DNA of 64,000 nucleotides from Pseudomonadota bacterium. GTDB lineage: Bacteria > Desulfobacterota > Binatia > UBA9968. Location: assembly GCA_021324155.1 (NCBI GenBank), contig JAJPJQ010000018.1:62001-126000 (forward strand). Reading direction: 5' to 3'. Positions 43,098-51,706 of this stretch are shown here, one piece after another. How positions within the stretch are numbered: the first letter of the stretch is position 1; each line of letters begins with the position of its first letter. Position numbers and translations under genes: made by a program. The notes under the pieces were generated by a model that was not told the DNA's origin, did not search any database, and worked only from the letters and a program-made list of their open reading frames with translations.

Positions 43098-43649
43098 CTA
43101 CTTCCCCCGGCGGTCGTATGTCTTTGCGCCGAGATTCTTCTCGTTGTGCACGATCGTAACCTCGATGGGGATGCTGCGGGCGGCGGAAACGAACGCGGGG
43201 CAGCGTTTGGTTGCGACTTCCACAATCGATTGGATCGCGTCGCCGGACGCGGGACTGTCGATACTTACTTTGTAAGCGATGCGCGAGAAGCCGCGCTCGA
43301 CCTCGCGCCCGGCGTCGCCGCCGCCGGCTTCGACATAGCCGGAGATCTCGCCTTCGAGGCGGGAGAGCGCGACGTCGACGACAGCCGCGCTCTTTACGCA
43401 CCAGACTTGATGGCACATCATGATGCCCGCGAGGAAATAGCGCAGCGGCGCGGGGCCGGCATCGTGCCCGCCGTGCACTTCGTCGGAAATGAAGCTGTGA
43501 CCTTCTACGGTCGCGCGGAATTGCAGGCCGTGCAGAGCCTTGCATTGCACGGTTGTCACCGGGCGCTGCGGCTCGCTCTCTTTACGCGCGCTGCGCTGCG
43601 CGAGCTGGCGCGTCGCGATATCTTTCAAATTCGGCTCGACCTTGAACAT
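43098..43649 (-). CDS. OsmC-family protein
   Basis: A 183-residue OsmC-like protein with two reactive-cysteine segments: GIMMCHQVWC near 78 and TKRCPAF near 150. Family members are thiol peroxidases or are fused to hydrolases. It is immediately upstream of the UbiD gene (18 bases), with a strong GGAGG ribosome site. Its job may be protection from peroxide made by the pathway. The 184-base gap upstream (43650-43833) shows nothing certain and may hold a promoter. Confidence 0.85.
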   Translation of the reverse strand: MFKVEPNLKDIATRQLAQRSARKESEPQRPVTTVQCKALHGLQFRATVEGHSFISDEVHGGHDAGPAPLRYFLAGIMMCHQVWCVKSAAVVDVALSRLEGEISGYVEAGGGDAGREVERGFSRIAYKVSIDSPASGDAIQSIVEVATKRCPAFVSAARSIPIEVTIVHNEKNLGAKTYDRRGK

Positions 43650-43833
43650 TTTTCCTCCGCTTGCTCTTCCGCGAACCTATCCAACAGATGGAATACATGC
43701 AAGCGGGTTCCGGCGGCCCGCGAATTTCTCAACATTTGACGAAGCACCACACTCGCTGAAGGAGGCTGCATCGACGGCAAGCTGCTGGCGGATCATCTCT
43801 CTTCGCCGCGGAAATGTTAGGAATCGCAGAGAT

Positions 43834-44988
43834 TTACCCGTACGTCTTCAATACGTGGCGGGCGATCACCATGCGCATCACTTCGGAAGCGCCTTCCGTG
43901 ATGAGCCGGCTCCGCTGGTCGACGAACCACTTGGCGAGCGGCAGGTCGAGCGTGAGGCCGATGCCGCCGTGGATCTGGAGCACGCGATCGACGACGCGCA
44001 CCGACATCTCGTCGGCATAAAGTTTCGCCATGTACGCCTCGTTGCGCGTGTCTTCGCCTTGATCGCTCTTCCACGCGGCTTGATAGACCATGAGCCGCGC
44101 GGCATGCAGCTCGATATAGGAATCGGCGAGCTTCCACTGGATGGCCTGGCGCTCGGCGAGCGGCTTGCCGAATGTGACGCGCTGTTTGGCGTAGCTCGAG
44201 CCCATCTCGATGCAGCGCTCGGCGATGCCGATGGCGCGCGCGCCGTGCCGCAGGCGGCCCACCGACAGCCATTTCTGCGCGAGCTTGAAGCCTTCGCCTT
44301 CCTTGCCGACGAGATTCGCGGCCGGAACCTTCGCATCTTCGAAGACGATTTCGCACGGCTCGTCGCCCATGATCGTCTTGTAGCGCGCGGTGATCTTCAC
44401 GCCCGGCGTGTTCATGTCGACCAGCAGGCAGGAGATGCCTCCGTGCGAGCCTTTGGCCGGGTCGGTTACGACCATGACCTGCGCGAAGTCCGCCTTCTCC
44501 GCATCCGTGATGAAGCGCTTCACGCCGTTGACGATGTAATGATCGCCATGGCGCACGGCGCGCGTCTTCATCGAGCCCGGGTCGGATCCTGCGTCGGGCT
44601 CGGTCTGCGCGAAGCACATCGTCTTTTCGCCTTTGACGACGGGATAAAAATAGCGCTGCTTCTGCTCGTCGTTGAGGCTGTATAAAATCGGCCGCACCTC
44701 GGGGCCGAAGATCGTCTCGCCGCGCGACGGCAGAGCGGCCGTGCGCGCGAGCTGCTCCCAGACGACGACCTGCGCGAGAAGATCGAGTCCGGCGCCGCCG
44801 TACTCCTCCGGCACGTCGAGCATCCATAGGCCCATGTCGCGCGTCTTCTTCTCGAGTCTCGTCTTGACATCCGGCTTCAACTCCACGCCGTCCTTCGACT
44901 GCATTTCGATCGGGATCAATTCCTTATCGACGAATTGCCGGACGGTTTGCTGGAGCATCTGAAGCTCTTCGGGCAGATTGAAATCCAT
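43834..44988 (-). CDS. Acyl-CoA dehydrogenase
   Basis: A 384-residue flavoenzyme of the standard acyl-CoA dehydrogenase length. Landmarks are CFAQTEPDAGSD (about 124), VNGVKRFITDA (about 153), AKQRVTFGKPL (about 266) and the catalytic Glu in ITEGASEVMR (about 365). It introduces a double bond into an acyl-CoA thioester and passes electrons to ETF, which is not in the window. AAGGAG is well placed before the ATG. Acyl chain specificity cannot be read. It sits between binding-protein and OsmC genes. Confidence 0.93.
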   Translation of the reverse strand: MDFNLPEELQMLQQTVRQFVDKELIPIEMQSKDGVELKPDVKTRLEKKTRDMGLWMLDVPEEYGGAGLDLLAQVVVWEQLARTAALPSRGETIFGPEVRPILYSLNDEQKQRYFYPVVKGEKTMCFAQTEPDAGSDPGSMKTRAVRHGDHYIVNGVKRFITDAEKADFAQVMVVTDPAKGSHGGISCLLVDMNTPGVKITARYKTIMGDEPCEIVFEDAKVPAANLVGKEGEGFKLAQKWLSVGRLRHGARAIGIAERCIEMGSSYAKQRVTFGKPLAERQAIQWKLADSYIELHAARLMVYQAAWKSDQGEDTRNEAYMAKLYADEMSVRVVDRVLQIHGGIGLTLDLPLAKWFVDQRSRLITEGASEVMRMVIARHVLKTYG

Positions 44989-45016
44989 AGGGGGCTCCTT
45001 GTGCGCGTTCCCGCCG

Positions 45017-46003
45017 CTAAGGCGCCGGACGCCATTGCTGCGCTTTTAGGTCAGCCATCGTTTTGCGCGTCAGCGAAAAATCGAAAATCTTTCCCAGCGG
45101 TGGCGGCTCCTTATTTTTTTCGAGAAAAGCCGTCAGCGATTTTTTCTGCTGCGGCTCGCCGACGGTGCCGTCCTGCGTCATCCCGGGACGGACCTCGTCG
45201 TAGGTGCGCGCGGCGACGTCGGGCGTGATCTTCAGCGTGCGGGCGAGGAGCGCGATGGTCGGCGACCGATTGGCCTGCGCATACAGGAGGCCTTTCAGGC
45301 TGCCGCGGATGAATTTCTCGATCAGCGCCGGATCCGTCTTGAGCAGACTCGAGCGCGTGATGACCCCGCCCTGGAGATAGACATAATTCGGCTGGCGCAC
45401 GAAGGATACCAGCTCGCGAAAGCCTGCGTCCTCCGCCATGATATAAGCCGACGGCGACAGCATGGCGGCGTCCACCGCGCCGGTTTTCAGCGAGACGAAC
45501 CGCTCCATGCCCGTTCCGACCGCCAGGATGGTCGCGTCTCGTCCCGCTTCGATACCGTGATCATGCAAGAAATCCCTCAGCAGGGAGTCCGGACCGCTGC
45601 CGAAGCTAGAGACGCCGATGCGCCTGCCTTTCAGCTCCGCCACCGAGCGAATCGACGGATTCGAGTATAAGGAGAAATTCGCCTTGTCATAGCTCGTGAA
45701 AAGGAAGGTCATCGGCAGGCCGCGCGTGATCGGCAGTAGCGCCGAGCCGCCGGCGGTGCCGAATTCGACGTTGCCGGCGATAACCGCCTGAATCGAGATT
45801 GCGGCGCGCACGAGGATGAGCTCGACGTCGAGACCCTCCTCGCGCCAGTAGCCTTTTTCCTTGGCGATATAAAACGCGACGGAAGACTCCGACACCGCGG
45901 GTATGGTCGCGTTGATTTTTCGAAGCGCCTGGGCTTCGGCGAAGCGCGGGGCCGCGCCCGAGAGAACCGCGAGGCAAAACAAAAACCAGCGGAGCGGATT
46001 CAT
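45017..46003 (-). CDS. NMT1-like ABC substrate-binding protein, no permease
   Basis: A 328-residue exported protein starting MNPLRWFLFC, chosen because its ATG overlaps the Mo-subunit stop (ATGA). The signal ends RFAEA. The fold is SsuA/NMT1-like (SSVAFYIAKEKGYWREEGLDVELILV, then SVAELKGRRIGVSSFGSGPDSLLRDFL). The ligand is unknown. Its coupling to a Mo subunit gene is strong evidence that the pathway's substrate or a precursor is what it binds. Confidence 0.85.
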   Translation of the reverse strand: MNPLRWFLFCLAVLSGAAPRFAEAQALRKINATIPAVSESSVAFYIAKEKGYWREEGLDVELILVRAAISIQAVIAGNVEFGTAGGSALLPITRGLPMTFLFTSYDKANFSLYSNPSIRSVAELKGRRIGVSSFGSGPDSLLRDFLHDHGIEAGRDATILAVGTGMERFVSLKTGAVDAAMLSPSAYIMAEDAGFRELVSFVRQPNYVYLQGGVITRSSLLKTDPALIEKFIRGSLKGLLYAQANRSPTIALLARTLKITPDVAARTYDEVRPGMTQDGTVGEPQQKKSLTAFLEKNKEPPPLGKIFDFSLTRKTMADLKAQQWRPAP

Positions 46004-48225
46004 GCGGAGCGGTCCTTTCGATATTTCAGCGCGGAGTAAATCTTTTCCGCCGTGATCGGCGCGTCGAGGATCTGCACGCCGATTGCGTCGTAGACCGCAT
46101 TGGCGATCGCTGCGGGCGTCGGCGTCGTCGTGCACTCGCCGATGGGTTTGCTTTGAAACGGCCCCGGTCCGGCGGGGTTGTAGACATGGATGGTCTCGAG
46201 CTCCGGGATATCGCGCACGCAGGGAATTTTATAGTCGCCCAGGTTCGTCGTTGTGATCCGGCCCTCGGAATCGGGGAGGTTCTCGATCGTCGCGAAACCG
46301 AGCCCCTGCATCATACCGCCCTCGATCTGTCCCTGGTGCGCGATCGGGTTGATGATCGTGCCGACTTCGTTGAACGAAGTGATTTTCAGATGAACGATTT
46401 TTCCCGTCTCGGGATCGATCTGAATGTCGGCGGCCTGGCCGAAGAAAGAGAGCGTGCCGTCTCTGTCCGAATGGATGCGCCGTCCGAATTCCTTCATCTC
46501 GCCGGTTTCGGCAGCGAGCGCGCCGAAGCTGAGCTTCTTCCCCGGCGCCGACAGCATCCCGCGACCGACATGGATCGCGGCCTCCGGCAGTTCCCAGCGG
46601 TGCGCCGCCTCGGTAATCATTTTTTCACGGAGCTTAGTCGCGGCGATCGTCGCCGCCGTGCCGGCGAGAAAAGTCACGCGGCTTCCGCCGAGGGCGATAT
46701 CCGTCGCGAACGTGTCGGTGTCGCCCGAGATGATCGTGACCTCGTCGGCGGCGATGCCGAAGATCTCAGCCACGATCTGGCGGAGAATCGTGTGCGCGCC
46801 GGTGCCCGTGTCGGTCACGGTCGTCAGGATGAAAATCTTGCCCTGCCGGTCCATCCCCACTTCGAGATTGCATTCTCCGGGGCCGATGTTGCCGATGCAC
46901 AGAGCAACGCCGCGACCGGCGAATGGCTTCTTGCCGGAAGCCCGCTTCGGCCGCATGCGGTCGACGACCGTGATGCCCATGTCGCTGTCGATTCGGTGGC
47001 CGCCGGCCAGCATGTCGCCGATACGCAGTACGTTCTTCCGTCGGAATTCCCACGGGTCCATGCCGATCTGGCGAGCGATGTAGTCGGTGTGCGATTCCAC
47101 GGCGAAATAAATCTGCGGATCGCCGGGGCCGCGCATGTGGCCGCTCGGAATCAAATTCGTGTAGATCGAGAAGGCATCCACGGCGGAGTTAGGAATACGG
47201 TAGGCGCCGGCGGCGTGCCGGGCGCCTGGAAGATTGATCGTCGCGTTCGGCTTAAAGCCGGCGTATGCGCCGCTGTTGAATACGACGCGGACTTCGCGGG
47301 CCCACAGCGTGCCGTCTTTTTTAACCCCGCTCTTGATCCGGATGGTCGAAGGATGGCGCGGATTTCCCGCGCTCAGCTCCTCGCCGTAGGTCATCACCAT
47401 CTTCACCGGCCTGCCGGCGGCGCGCGAGAGATAATAAGCGAGCGGGATGTCCATCACCGAACCCTTGGCGCCGAAATCGCCGCCGACGGGGCCGAGCTGA
47501 ATCAAAATCTTCGCCGGTTCGACGCCGAGAATCTCCGCCAGATACTGTCGCGTCTGAAACGGAACCTTATTCGACGACCAGACGGATATGCGATCGCCAT
47601 TGCCGGCATCGACGACGCAGGAATGCGGCTCGAGATAGGCCTGATGGACACGGTGTGTGGTGAATGTCTGCTCGAAGACGAAGTCGGATTCGGCAAAGCC
47701 TGCCGCGGCGTCGCCGAGACGCCATTTAACGTGCGAGTGGGTATTGGGCAGCGACGGCATGGGCTGCGGCGCGTTGATATAGCCGCCGAGATTTTCGTGC
47801 AGCACAGGCGCGCCTTCTCGCATCGCCGACGCCGCGTCGAAGACCGCCGGAAGCTCAGCATACTCGACATCGATCAGCGCCGCCGCCTCTTCGGCGATTG
47901 CAGCGCTCTCCGCCGCTACCGCGGCGACTTTCTCACCGACGAAGCGCACACGGTCGCGCGCCAGCACCGGCATGTCGCGGAGCTGGCGGCCGAAAAGCTT
48001 TTCGGATACGTCGGCCGCCGTGATAACCGCCAGCACGCCGGGAACGGCGCGCGCGCGCGACGCATCGATTCTGACGATGCGCGCGTGGGGCAGGGGACTG
48101 CGCAGAGTTTTTCCCCAGGCGATGTTTGGCAGCGAGCGGTCGGCGGTATAGACCGCCTTTCCGGTCACCTTATGCCTGCCTTCGAATTTGGGCTCGGATT
48201 TGCCGATGGCGGAATATTTTTTCAA
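46000..48225 (-). CDS. Molybdenum hydroxylase large subunit, set 3 (orphan)
   Basis: A 741-residue Mo-cofactor subunit with a TTG start (MKKYSAIGK). It has the hammerhead domain (VTGKAVYTADRSLP), PVGGDFGAKG near 240, GHMRGPGDPQ near 345 and SKPIGECTTTP with the catalytic Glu near 710. No FeS or FAD subunit gene adjoins it; the nearest are those of set 2, 8-10 kb away on the same strand. It may borrow them or use partners encoded elsewhere. Substrate unknown; the CO dehydrogenase loop is absent. Confidence 0.9.
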   Translation of the reverse strand: MKKYSAIGKSEPKFEGRHKVTGKAVYTADRSLPNIAWGKTLRSPLPHARIVRIDASRARAVPGVLAVITAADVSEKLFGRQLRDMPVLARDRVRFVGEKVAAVAAESAAIAEEAAALIDVEYAELPAVFDAASAMREGAPVLHENLGGYINAPQPMPSLPNTHSHVKWRLGDAAAGFAESDFVFEQTFTTHRVHQAYLEPHSCVVDAGNGDRISVWSSNKVPFQTRQYLAEILGVEPAKILIQLGPVGGDFGAKGSVMDIPLAYYLSRAAGRPVKMVMTYGEELSAGNPRHPSTIRIKSGVKKDGTLWAREVRVVFNSGAYAGFKPNATINLPGARHAAGAYRIPNSAVDAFSIYTNLIPSGHMRGPGDPQIYFAVESHTDYIARQIGMDPWEFRRKNVLRIGDMLAGGHRIDSDMGITVVDRMRPKRASGKKPFAGRGVALCIGNIGPGECNLEVGMDRQGKIFILTTVTDTGTGAHTILRQIVAEIFGIAADEVTIISGDTDTFATDIALGGSRVTFLAGTAATIAATKLREKMITEAAHRWELPEAAIHVGRGMLSAPGKKLSFGALAAETGEMKEFGRRIHSDRDGTLSFFGQAADIQIDPETGKIVHLKITSFNEVGTIINPIAHQGQIEGGMMQGLGFATIENLPDSEGRITTTNLGDYKIPCVRDIPELETIHVYNPAGPGPFQSKPIGECTTTPTPAAIANAVYDAIGVQILDAPITAEKIYSALKYRKDRSA

Positions 48226-48270
48226 GCTCGATTCCCCGTGAGTGATGGAGTCATAGTCTGACAGGCCGCG

Positions 48271-49365
48271 TTAGCAATGGTGGAATATGTCGCAGTACCA
48301 GCGGGCGTAGTCCGCGTATTGCGGACCGAACTTCTCCGGGTTCACGACCAGGTATTTCGGCTTGACCAGCTCTGGATAGAGATGCTTGAAGCCCTGGATG
48401 GTGGAGTTCCTGCCGAATTTCCCTACGAGAATTTCCTGTCCCTCAGACAGCAGCCAGTCGATCATGAGAGCCGCGGCGTGCGGATGCGCGCTGTGTTTCG
48501 CCAACAGCACATACTTGGGAGTGGACAAGACCGGCTCCAGCAGCACGGCTTCCACGGGAGCTCCCCTGCGCTTCAGCTCCACAACATTATGCCCCAGAAG
48601 CCACGGCGCCATGGCGAATTCTCCGGCGGCCAGCAGCTGCGCTTGCAGCGTGTGCCCCTCGCGCATCGCGGGCGCGTTTTTCGCCAACCGGGTGAAATAG
48701 GCGAAAGTTTTTTCCTTGCCCCAGAATTCCAGCAGCGTTCCGAAGAGCTCCTGGTCGGCGCTGCTGAGGGAAAGTTTGCCTTTATAAATCGGATTCAAGA
48801 GATCGTCGTATGTTTTCGGCATCTCGTTTTTCGAAATGCTCGGCGTGTGGATTCCCAAGGCCATGACCGAATGAAAGTAGCCTGTCCAGTACCCTTCTTT
48901 ATCGGCATAGCCCTCGAGAACGGATTTACGGAGCGGCGAGAGGTACGGGTCGAGCAATTGGCTTTGCTTCAATTTGAACGCGGAGTCGGGGGAAATCTCG
49001 ATGACGTCGACGGCATGACTTCCCGCGCGCGCTTCCGCCAGTACCTTGGAAGACACGCCGTTCGTCGTGGCCCGGAAATTGTCGACTTGGAGAAACGCGT
49101 ATTTCTTCTTGAAGCGCTCAAGCAGCTGCTGCATCACGGCGACATTGGTCGTGCCGTAGAGAACGATCTTACCTTCGCGCTTCGCGCCCTCGATAAGCTG
49201 CGACTCGCGGGCGGGGTCTTGAAGGCCCTGGAAGTGCTGGAGGACTTGGCCCGCGGTTTTGCCAAGAGCGGCGCCGCCGGCGGCATGCAAAAAGACAAGC
49301 AAGAAAAATAATTTCGAGAAGCGATAGGTGATGCGTCTTGGATTCGGACGAGCGTGGCGGGTCAT
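48271..49365 (-). CDS. Extracellular solute-binding protein (iron-type fold), no permease
   Basis: A 364-residue exported protein with a signal (RFSKLFFLLVFLHAAGGAALG). It has an iron/thiamine-type binding fold: GKIVLYGTTNVAVMQQLLERFKK, then DVIEISPDSAFKLKQSQLL. It is similar in layout to the protein at 31.8-32.9 kb, sharing the WLLSEGQE-type and HPHAAALMIDW motifs. It starts 9 bases after the second TPP-subunit gene. No permease or ATPase is nearby. Confidence 0.83.
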   Translation of the reverse strand: MTRHARPNPRRITYRFSKLFFLLVFLHAAGGAALGKTAGQVLQHFQGLQDPARESQLIEGAKREGKIVLYGTTNVAVMQQLLERFKKKYAFLQVDNFRATTNGVSSKVLAEARAGSHAVDVIEISPDSAFKLKQSQLLDPYLSPLRKSVLEGYADKEGYWTGYFHSVMALGIHTPSISKNEMPKTYDDLLNPIYKGKLSLSSADQELFGTLLEFWGKEKTFAYFTRLAKNAPAMREGHTLQAQLLAAGEFAMAPWLLGHNVVELKRRGAPVEAVLLEPVLSTPKYVLLAKHSAHPHAAALMIDWLLSEGQEILVGKFGRNSTIQGFKHLYPELVKPKYLVVNPEKFGPQYADYARWYCDIFHHC

Positions 49366-49374
49366 TGTTGCGCT

Positions 49375-49974
49375 TTATCCACGGCCCAAAAAGATCGGCT
49401 TTCCTTCCGTCTTTTCGATATAACGAACGAAGCGATATTTATTTTCCAGCAGGTCCATGTTGGTGCGCTGGATTTTACGATGGCCGCGGCTCTCTTCGAC
49501 TTTCGCGACAATGAAGTTGAGGCCGCTTCCGGTCAGAGCCGGGAGCGCGGCTTTCTTGAACGTCTCGAGATCGCGCACCGTCACCGCGTCCTCGATGCCG
49601 GCGCCGCGAGCGATGATCTCGAGGTCGGTCTTGCCGGCGGTCGCTGTCGGCTCGCTGATGCGCGTGCCGCTATAAATCTGGTTGTCGAAGACGAACACGG
49701 AGAGATTTTGTGGGCCGAGATTTGCCACCGTCGGAAGATTGAAAAGCGACAGCAGGATGCTGCCGTCGGATTCCAGGACGACAACCCGCCGATGGGGCAA
49801 GGCCATGGCAAGGCCGCAGCCCACCGCCAACGCGTTGCCCATCGAGCCGAGCAGCAGATTGCCCTCGCGGTTGGAAAGGTGTCCCCACTCCACGCGCTGA
49901 CCGCTGAGCGACGTCACGACGAGGTGATCGTCGATGAGCGGCGCCATCCACTCGAAGCATTCGTATCGGATCAT
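49375..49974 (-). CDS. TPP decarboxylase-like beta (cofactor-binding) subunit, pair 2
   Basis: A 199-residue protein with the C-terminal TPP-enzyme fold, like ComE (sulfopyruvate decarboxylase beta) and phosphonopyruvate decarboxylase. The cofactor/Mg motif begins ESDGS near 77 and ends FVFDNQIYSG near 110; the first Gly of the usual GDG is Ser. It overlaps its alpha partner by ATGA. The pair should decarboxylate a 2-oxo acid, but the substrate is unknown. Confidence 0.86.
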   Translation of the reverse strand: MIRYECFEWMAPLIDDHLVVTSLSGQRVEWGHLSNREGNLLLGSMGNALAVGCGLAMALPHRRVVVLESDGSILLSLFNLPTVANLGPQNLSVFVFDNQIYSGTRISEPTATAGKTDLEIIARGAGIEDAVTVRDLETFKKAALPALTGSGLNFIVAKVEESRGHRKIQRTNMDLLENKYRFVRYIEKTEGKPIFLGRG

Positions 49975-50477
49975 ACCGTGAACTCCCCCGTAAAGAGCAG
50001 AACGACCGGCAGCTTGAGCGCGTGCATCATGCGCACGGCGTCTTTGATGCGCGTTTCCAGATTCTCGCCGTCGGTGACGATCTGGTATTCGATTCCGAGC
50101 GCCTCAAGAACGGGAATCATCCGGGTGCCGCGGCGAACGTACAAGAAGCTGTTTCTCTTGTCCGCGGCGCTGCCGACGTACGATACCAGGAGAAGCATTG
50201 GTATGCCGAAGCGCTCGGCGATCGTCAGCAGGTTGTAGGTAGACACGAACACGCCGGTGCCCTCCATATACGATGCGACCTGCTTGCCGCCCAGGGCCGC
50301 GCCTGCGGCGATCGAAACTCCCTCGGCTTCGCTCGCCACCGGCGCGAGCTGAAAAAATTCATCCTGGCGCATGAGCGGTAGGATCTGGCTCAAGCGCGTT
50401 TCCGGCAGGTAGGTGACGAAATTGATGCCGGCCGCTTTCAGGCCGTTGACGAGTTTACTGGCGAGCTCCGGTTCCAC
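49971..50477 (-). CDS. TPP decarboxylase-like alpha (N-terminal) subunit, pair 2
   Basis: A 168-residue protein with the N-terminal TPP-enzyme domain. It has the activating Glu in ASEAEGVSIAAGAALGGK (about 47-64) and the MEGTGVFVSTYNLLT segment. The size matches the alpha subunit of ComDE-type sulfopyruvate decarboxylase (about 169 residues). It makes the active site with the following beta subunit. It is the third gene of the minus-strand arm; 39 bases separate it from pair 1. Confidence 0.86.
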   Translation of the reverse strand: MEPELASKLVNGLKAAGINFVTYLPETRLSQILPLMRQDEFFQLAPVASEAEGVSIAAGAALGGKQVASYMEGTGVFVSTYNLLTIAERFGIPMLLLVSYVGSAADKRNSFLYVRRGTRMIPVLEALGIEYQIVTDGENLETRIKDAVRMMHALKLPVVLLFTGEFTV

Positions 50478-50516
50478 GATGGTAACTCCTTCAGAGACGA
50501 AGCCGTTGGGATTTCG

Positions 50517-51116
50517 TCAGCCGCGGCCGCGAAACACCGCCTTGCCTTCGGTGCGTTCGATATAGCGGACGAAGCGGTACTTGTTCTCCGTCAAGTCGGC
50601 AGTCGATCGCTCGGCCTGCCGGTGCTCGAGCGTTTCTTCCACTTTAGCGACCACAAATCCCAGTCCTTGGCGACTAAGCGCCCCTTGGGACTCGCGCTTG
50701 AAGCTATCGAGATCGCGCACCTCCACGGCGTGCGAGATGCCGCAGTCACGGGCAACTGCGGCAAGATCGGTTCCGGCCGCCGTGGCGGACGGTCGGCTGA
50801 TTCGGCTGCCGCTGTATTTCTCGTTGTCGAAGACGAAGACGACTAGGTTGTCCGGCTTTAGTGCTCCTAGAGTCGGTAAGTTGAACAGCGACAGCAGCAC
50901 GCTGCCGTCGGATTCTATGACGATAACTTTGCGATGGGGGAGGCCGAGCGCCATGCCGAGGCCGACGCCGAGCGCGTTGCCCATCGACCCCAGCAGAAGA
51001 TTTCCGTCATGTTCCTTCGTCAGATGGCCCCAGATCCACTGGCCGCTGACGGATGGGACGACGAGCTGGTCTGTGATGTGCGGCACGAGAGATTCGAGAC
51101 AGGCGCTGCGATTCAT
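50517..51116 (-). CDS. TPP decarboxylase-like beta subunit, pair 1
   Basis: A 199-residue cofactor-binding subunit closely parallel to that of pair 2, with ESDGSVLLSLFNL and FVFDNEKYSG as cofactor/Mg motif. It starts MNRSACLES and overlaps the alpha subunit by ATGA. It begins the first of two consecutive pairs, presumably a tandem duplication with divergence. Confidence 0.86.
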   Translation of the reverse strand: MNRSACLESLVPHITDQLVVPSVSGQWIWGHLTKEHDGNLLLGSMGNALGVGLGMALGLPHRKVIVIESDGSVLLSLFNLPTLGALKPDNLVVFVFDNEKYSGSRISRPSATAAGTDLAAVARDCGISHAVEVRDLDSFKRESQGALSRQGLGFVVAKVEETLEHRQAERSTADLTENKYRFVRYIERTEGKAVFRGRG

Positions 51117-51619
51117 AGTGTAAAAGCTCCCGTGAAGAGCAGCGCGACGGGCTGCTTCAGCGCATGCATCATTCGCGTCGCATTCTGTAGCTGCGTCTCA
51201 ACTTGCGCCGGGTCCTCGGCGATCTGATATTCGATGTTGAGCGCGCGCAGCTGTTGCTCGGTGCGGAGTCCCGTCGGCGCGAAACGAAAACTGTTTTTCT
51301 GATCCGCCATGCTGCCGACGTAAGAGATAAGAAGGAGAATCGGTGTGCCGACGCGGATGCTGACGGTAAGCAAATTGTACGAGCAGACGAACAGGCCGGT
51401 CCCTTCCATATAGACGGCCGGCTGCTTGCCGACGAGAGCGGCACCCGATGCGATTGTGACCGCCTCGGCTTCGCTCGACGTTGGAACGAGTTTGAAAGCG
51501 GAATCCGCTTCGAGCAGCGGAAGAATGCGGCTCAGCCGCGTCTCGGGGAGGTAGGTAACGAAATCGATGCCGGCGCCCTTCAGCGCCGCGGCCGTTTTTT
51601 GTGCGACGTCTTTTTCCAT
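51113..51619 (-). CDS. TPP decarboxylase-like alpha subunit, pair 1 (first gene of the minus arm)
   Basis: A 168-residue N-terminal TPP-domain subunit with SSEAEAVTIASGAALVGK and MEGTGLFVCSYNLLT. It is the first gene after the shared divergent promoter; the ATG at 51619 lies about 50 bases from the predicted minus-strand transcription start. Together with pair 2 it gives two neighbouring decarboxylase candidates; neither substrate is known. Confidence 0.86.
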   Translation of the reverse strand: MEKDVAQKTAAALKGAGIDFVTYLPETRLSRILPLLEADSAFKLVPTSSEAEAVTIASGAALVGKQPAVYMEGTGLFVCSYNLLTVSIRVGTPILLLISYVGSMADQKNSFRFAPTGLRTEQQLRALNIEYQIAEDPAQVETQLQNATRMMHALKQPVALLFTGAFTL

Positions 51620-51631
51620 GCGAGAACGTGC

Positions 51632-51704
51632 TTGACAACTACATGCAGTTCTGAATAAAACGCTGCATGTCGCTGGCTATATAACAGCGTCCGAGACGTG
51701 TCAA
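51632..51704. promoter_or_regulatory. Overlapping divergent promoters with central operator
   Basis: Plus strand: TTGACA (51632-51637), then AATAAA 16 bases on. Minus strand: TTGACA (51704-51699), then TATAGC 17 bases on. Between them is the perfect inverted repeat ACATGCAG (51641-51648) / CTGCATGT (51663-51670), centres 22 bases apart, two helical turns. A GntR-family dimer bound here would cover both promoters. The arrangement is typical of an autoregulated catabolic switch. Confidence 0.6.
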
Positions 51705-51706
51705 CA

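Noticed and set aside
51113-51619. Acetolactate synthase or similar full-length TPP enzyme
   Set aside because: The subunits are only the N- or C-terminal domain in size and lack the central domain of acetolactate synthase.
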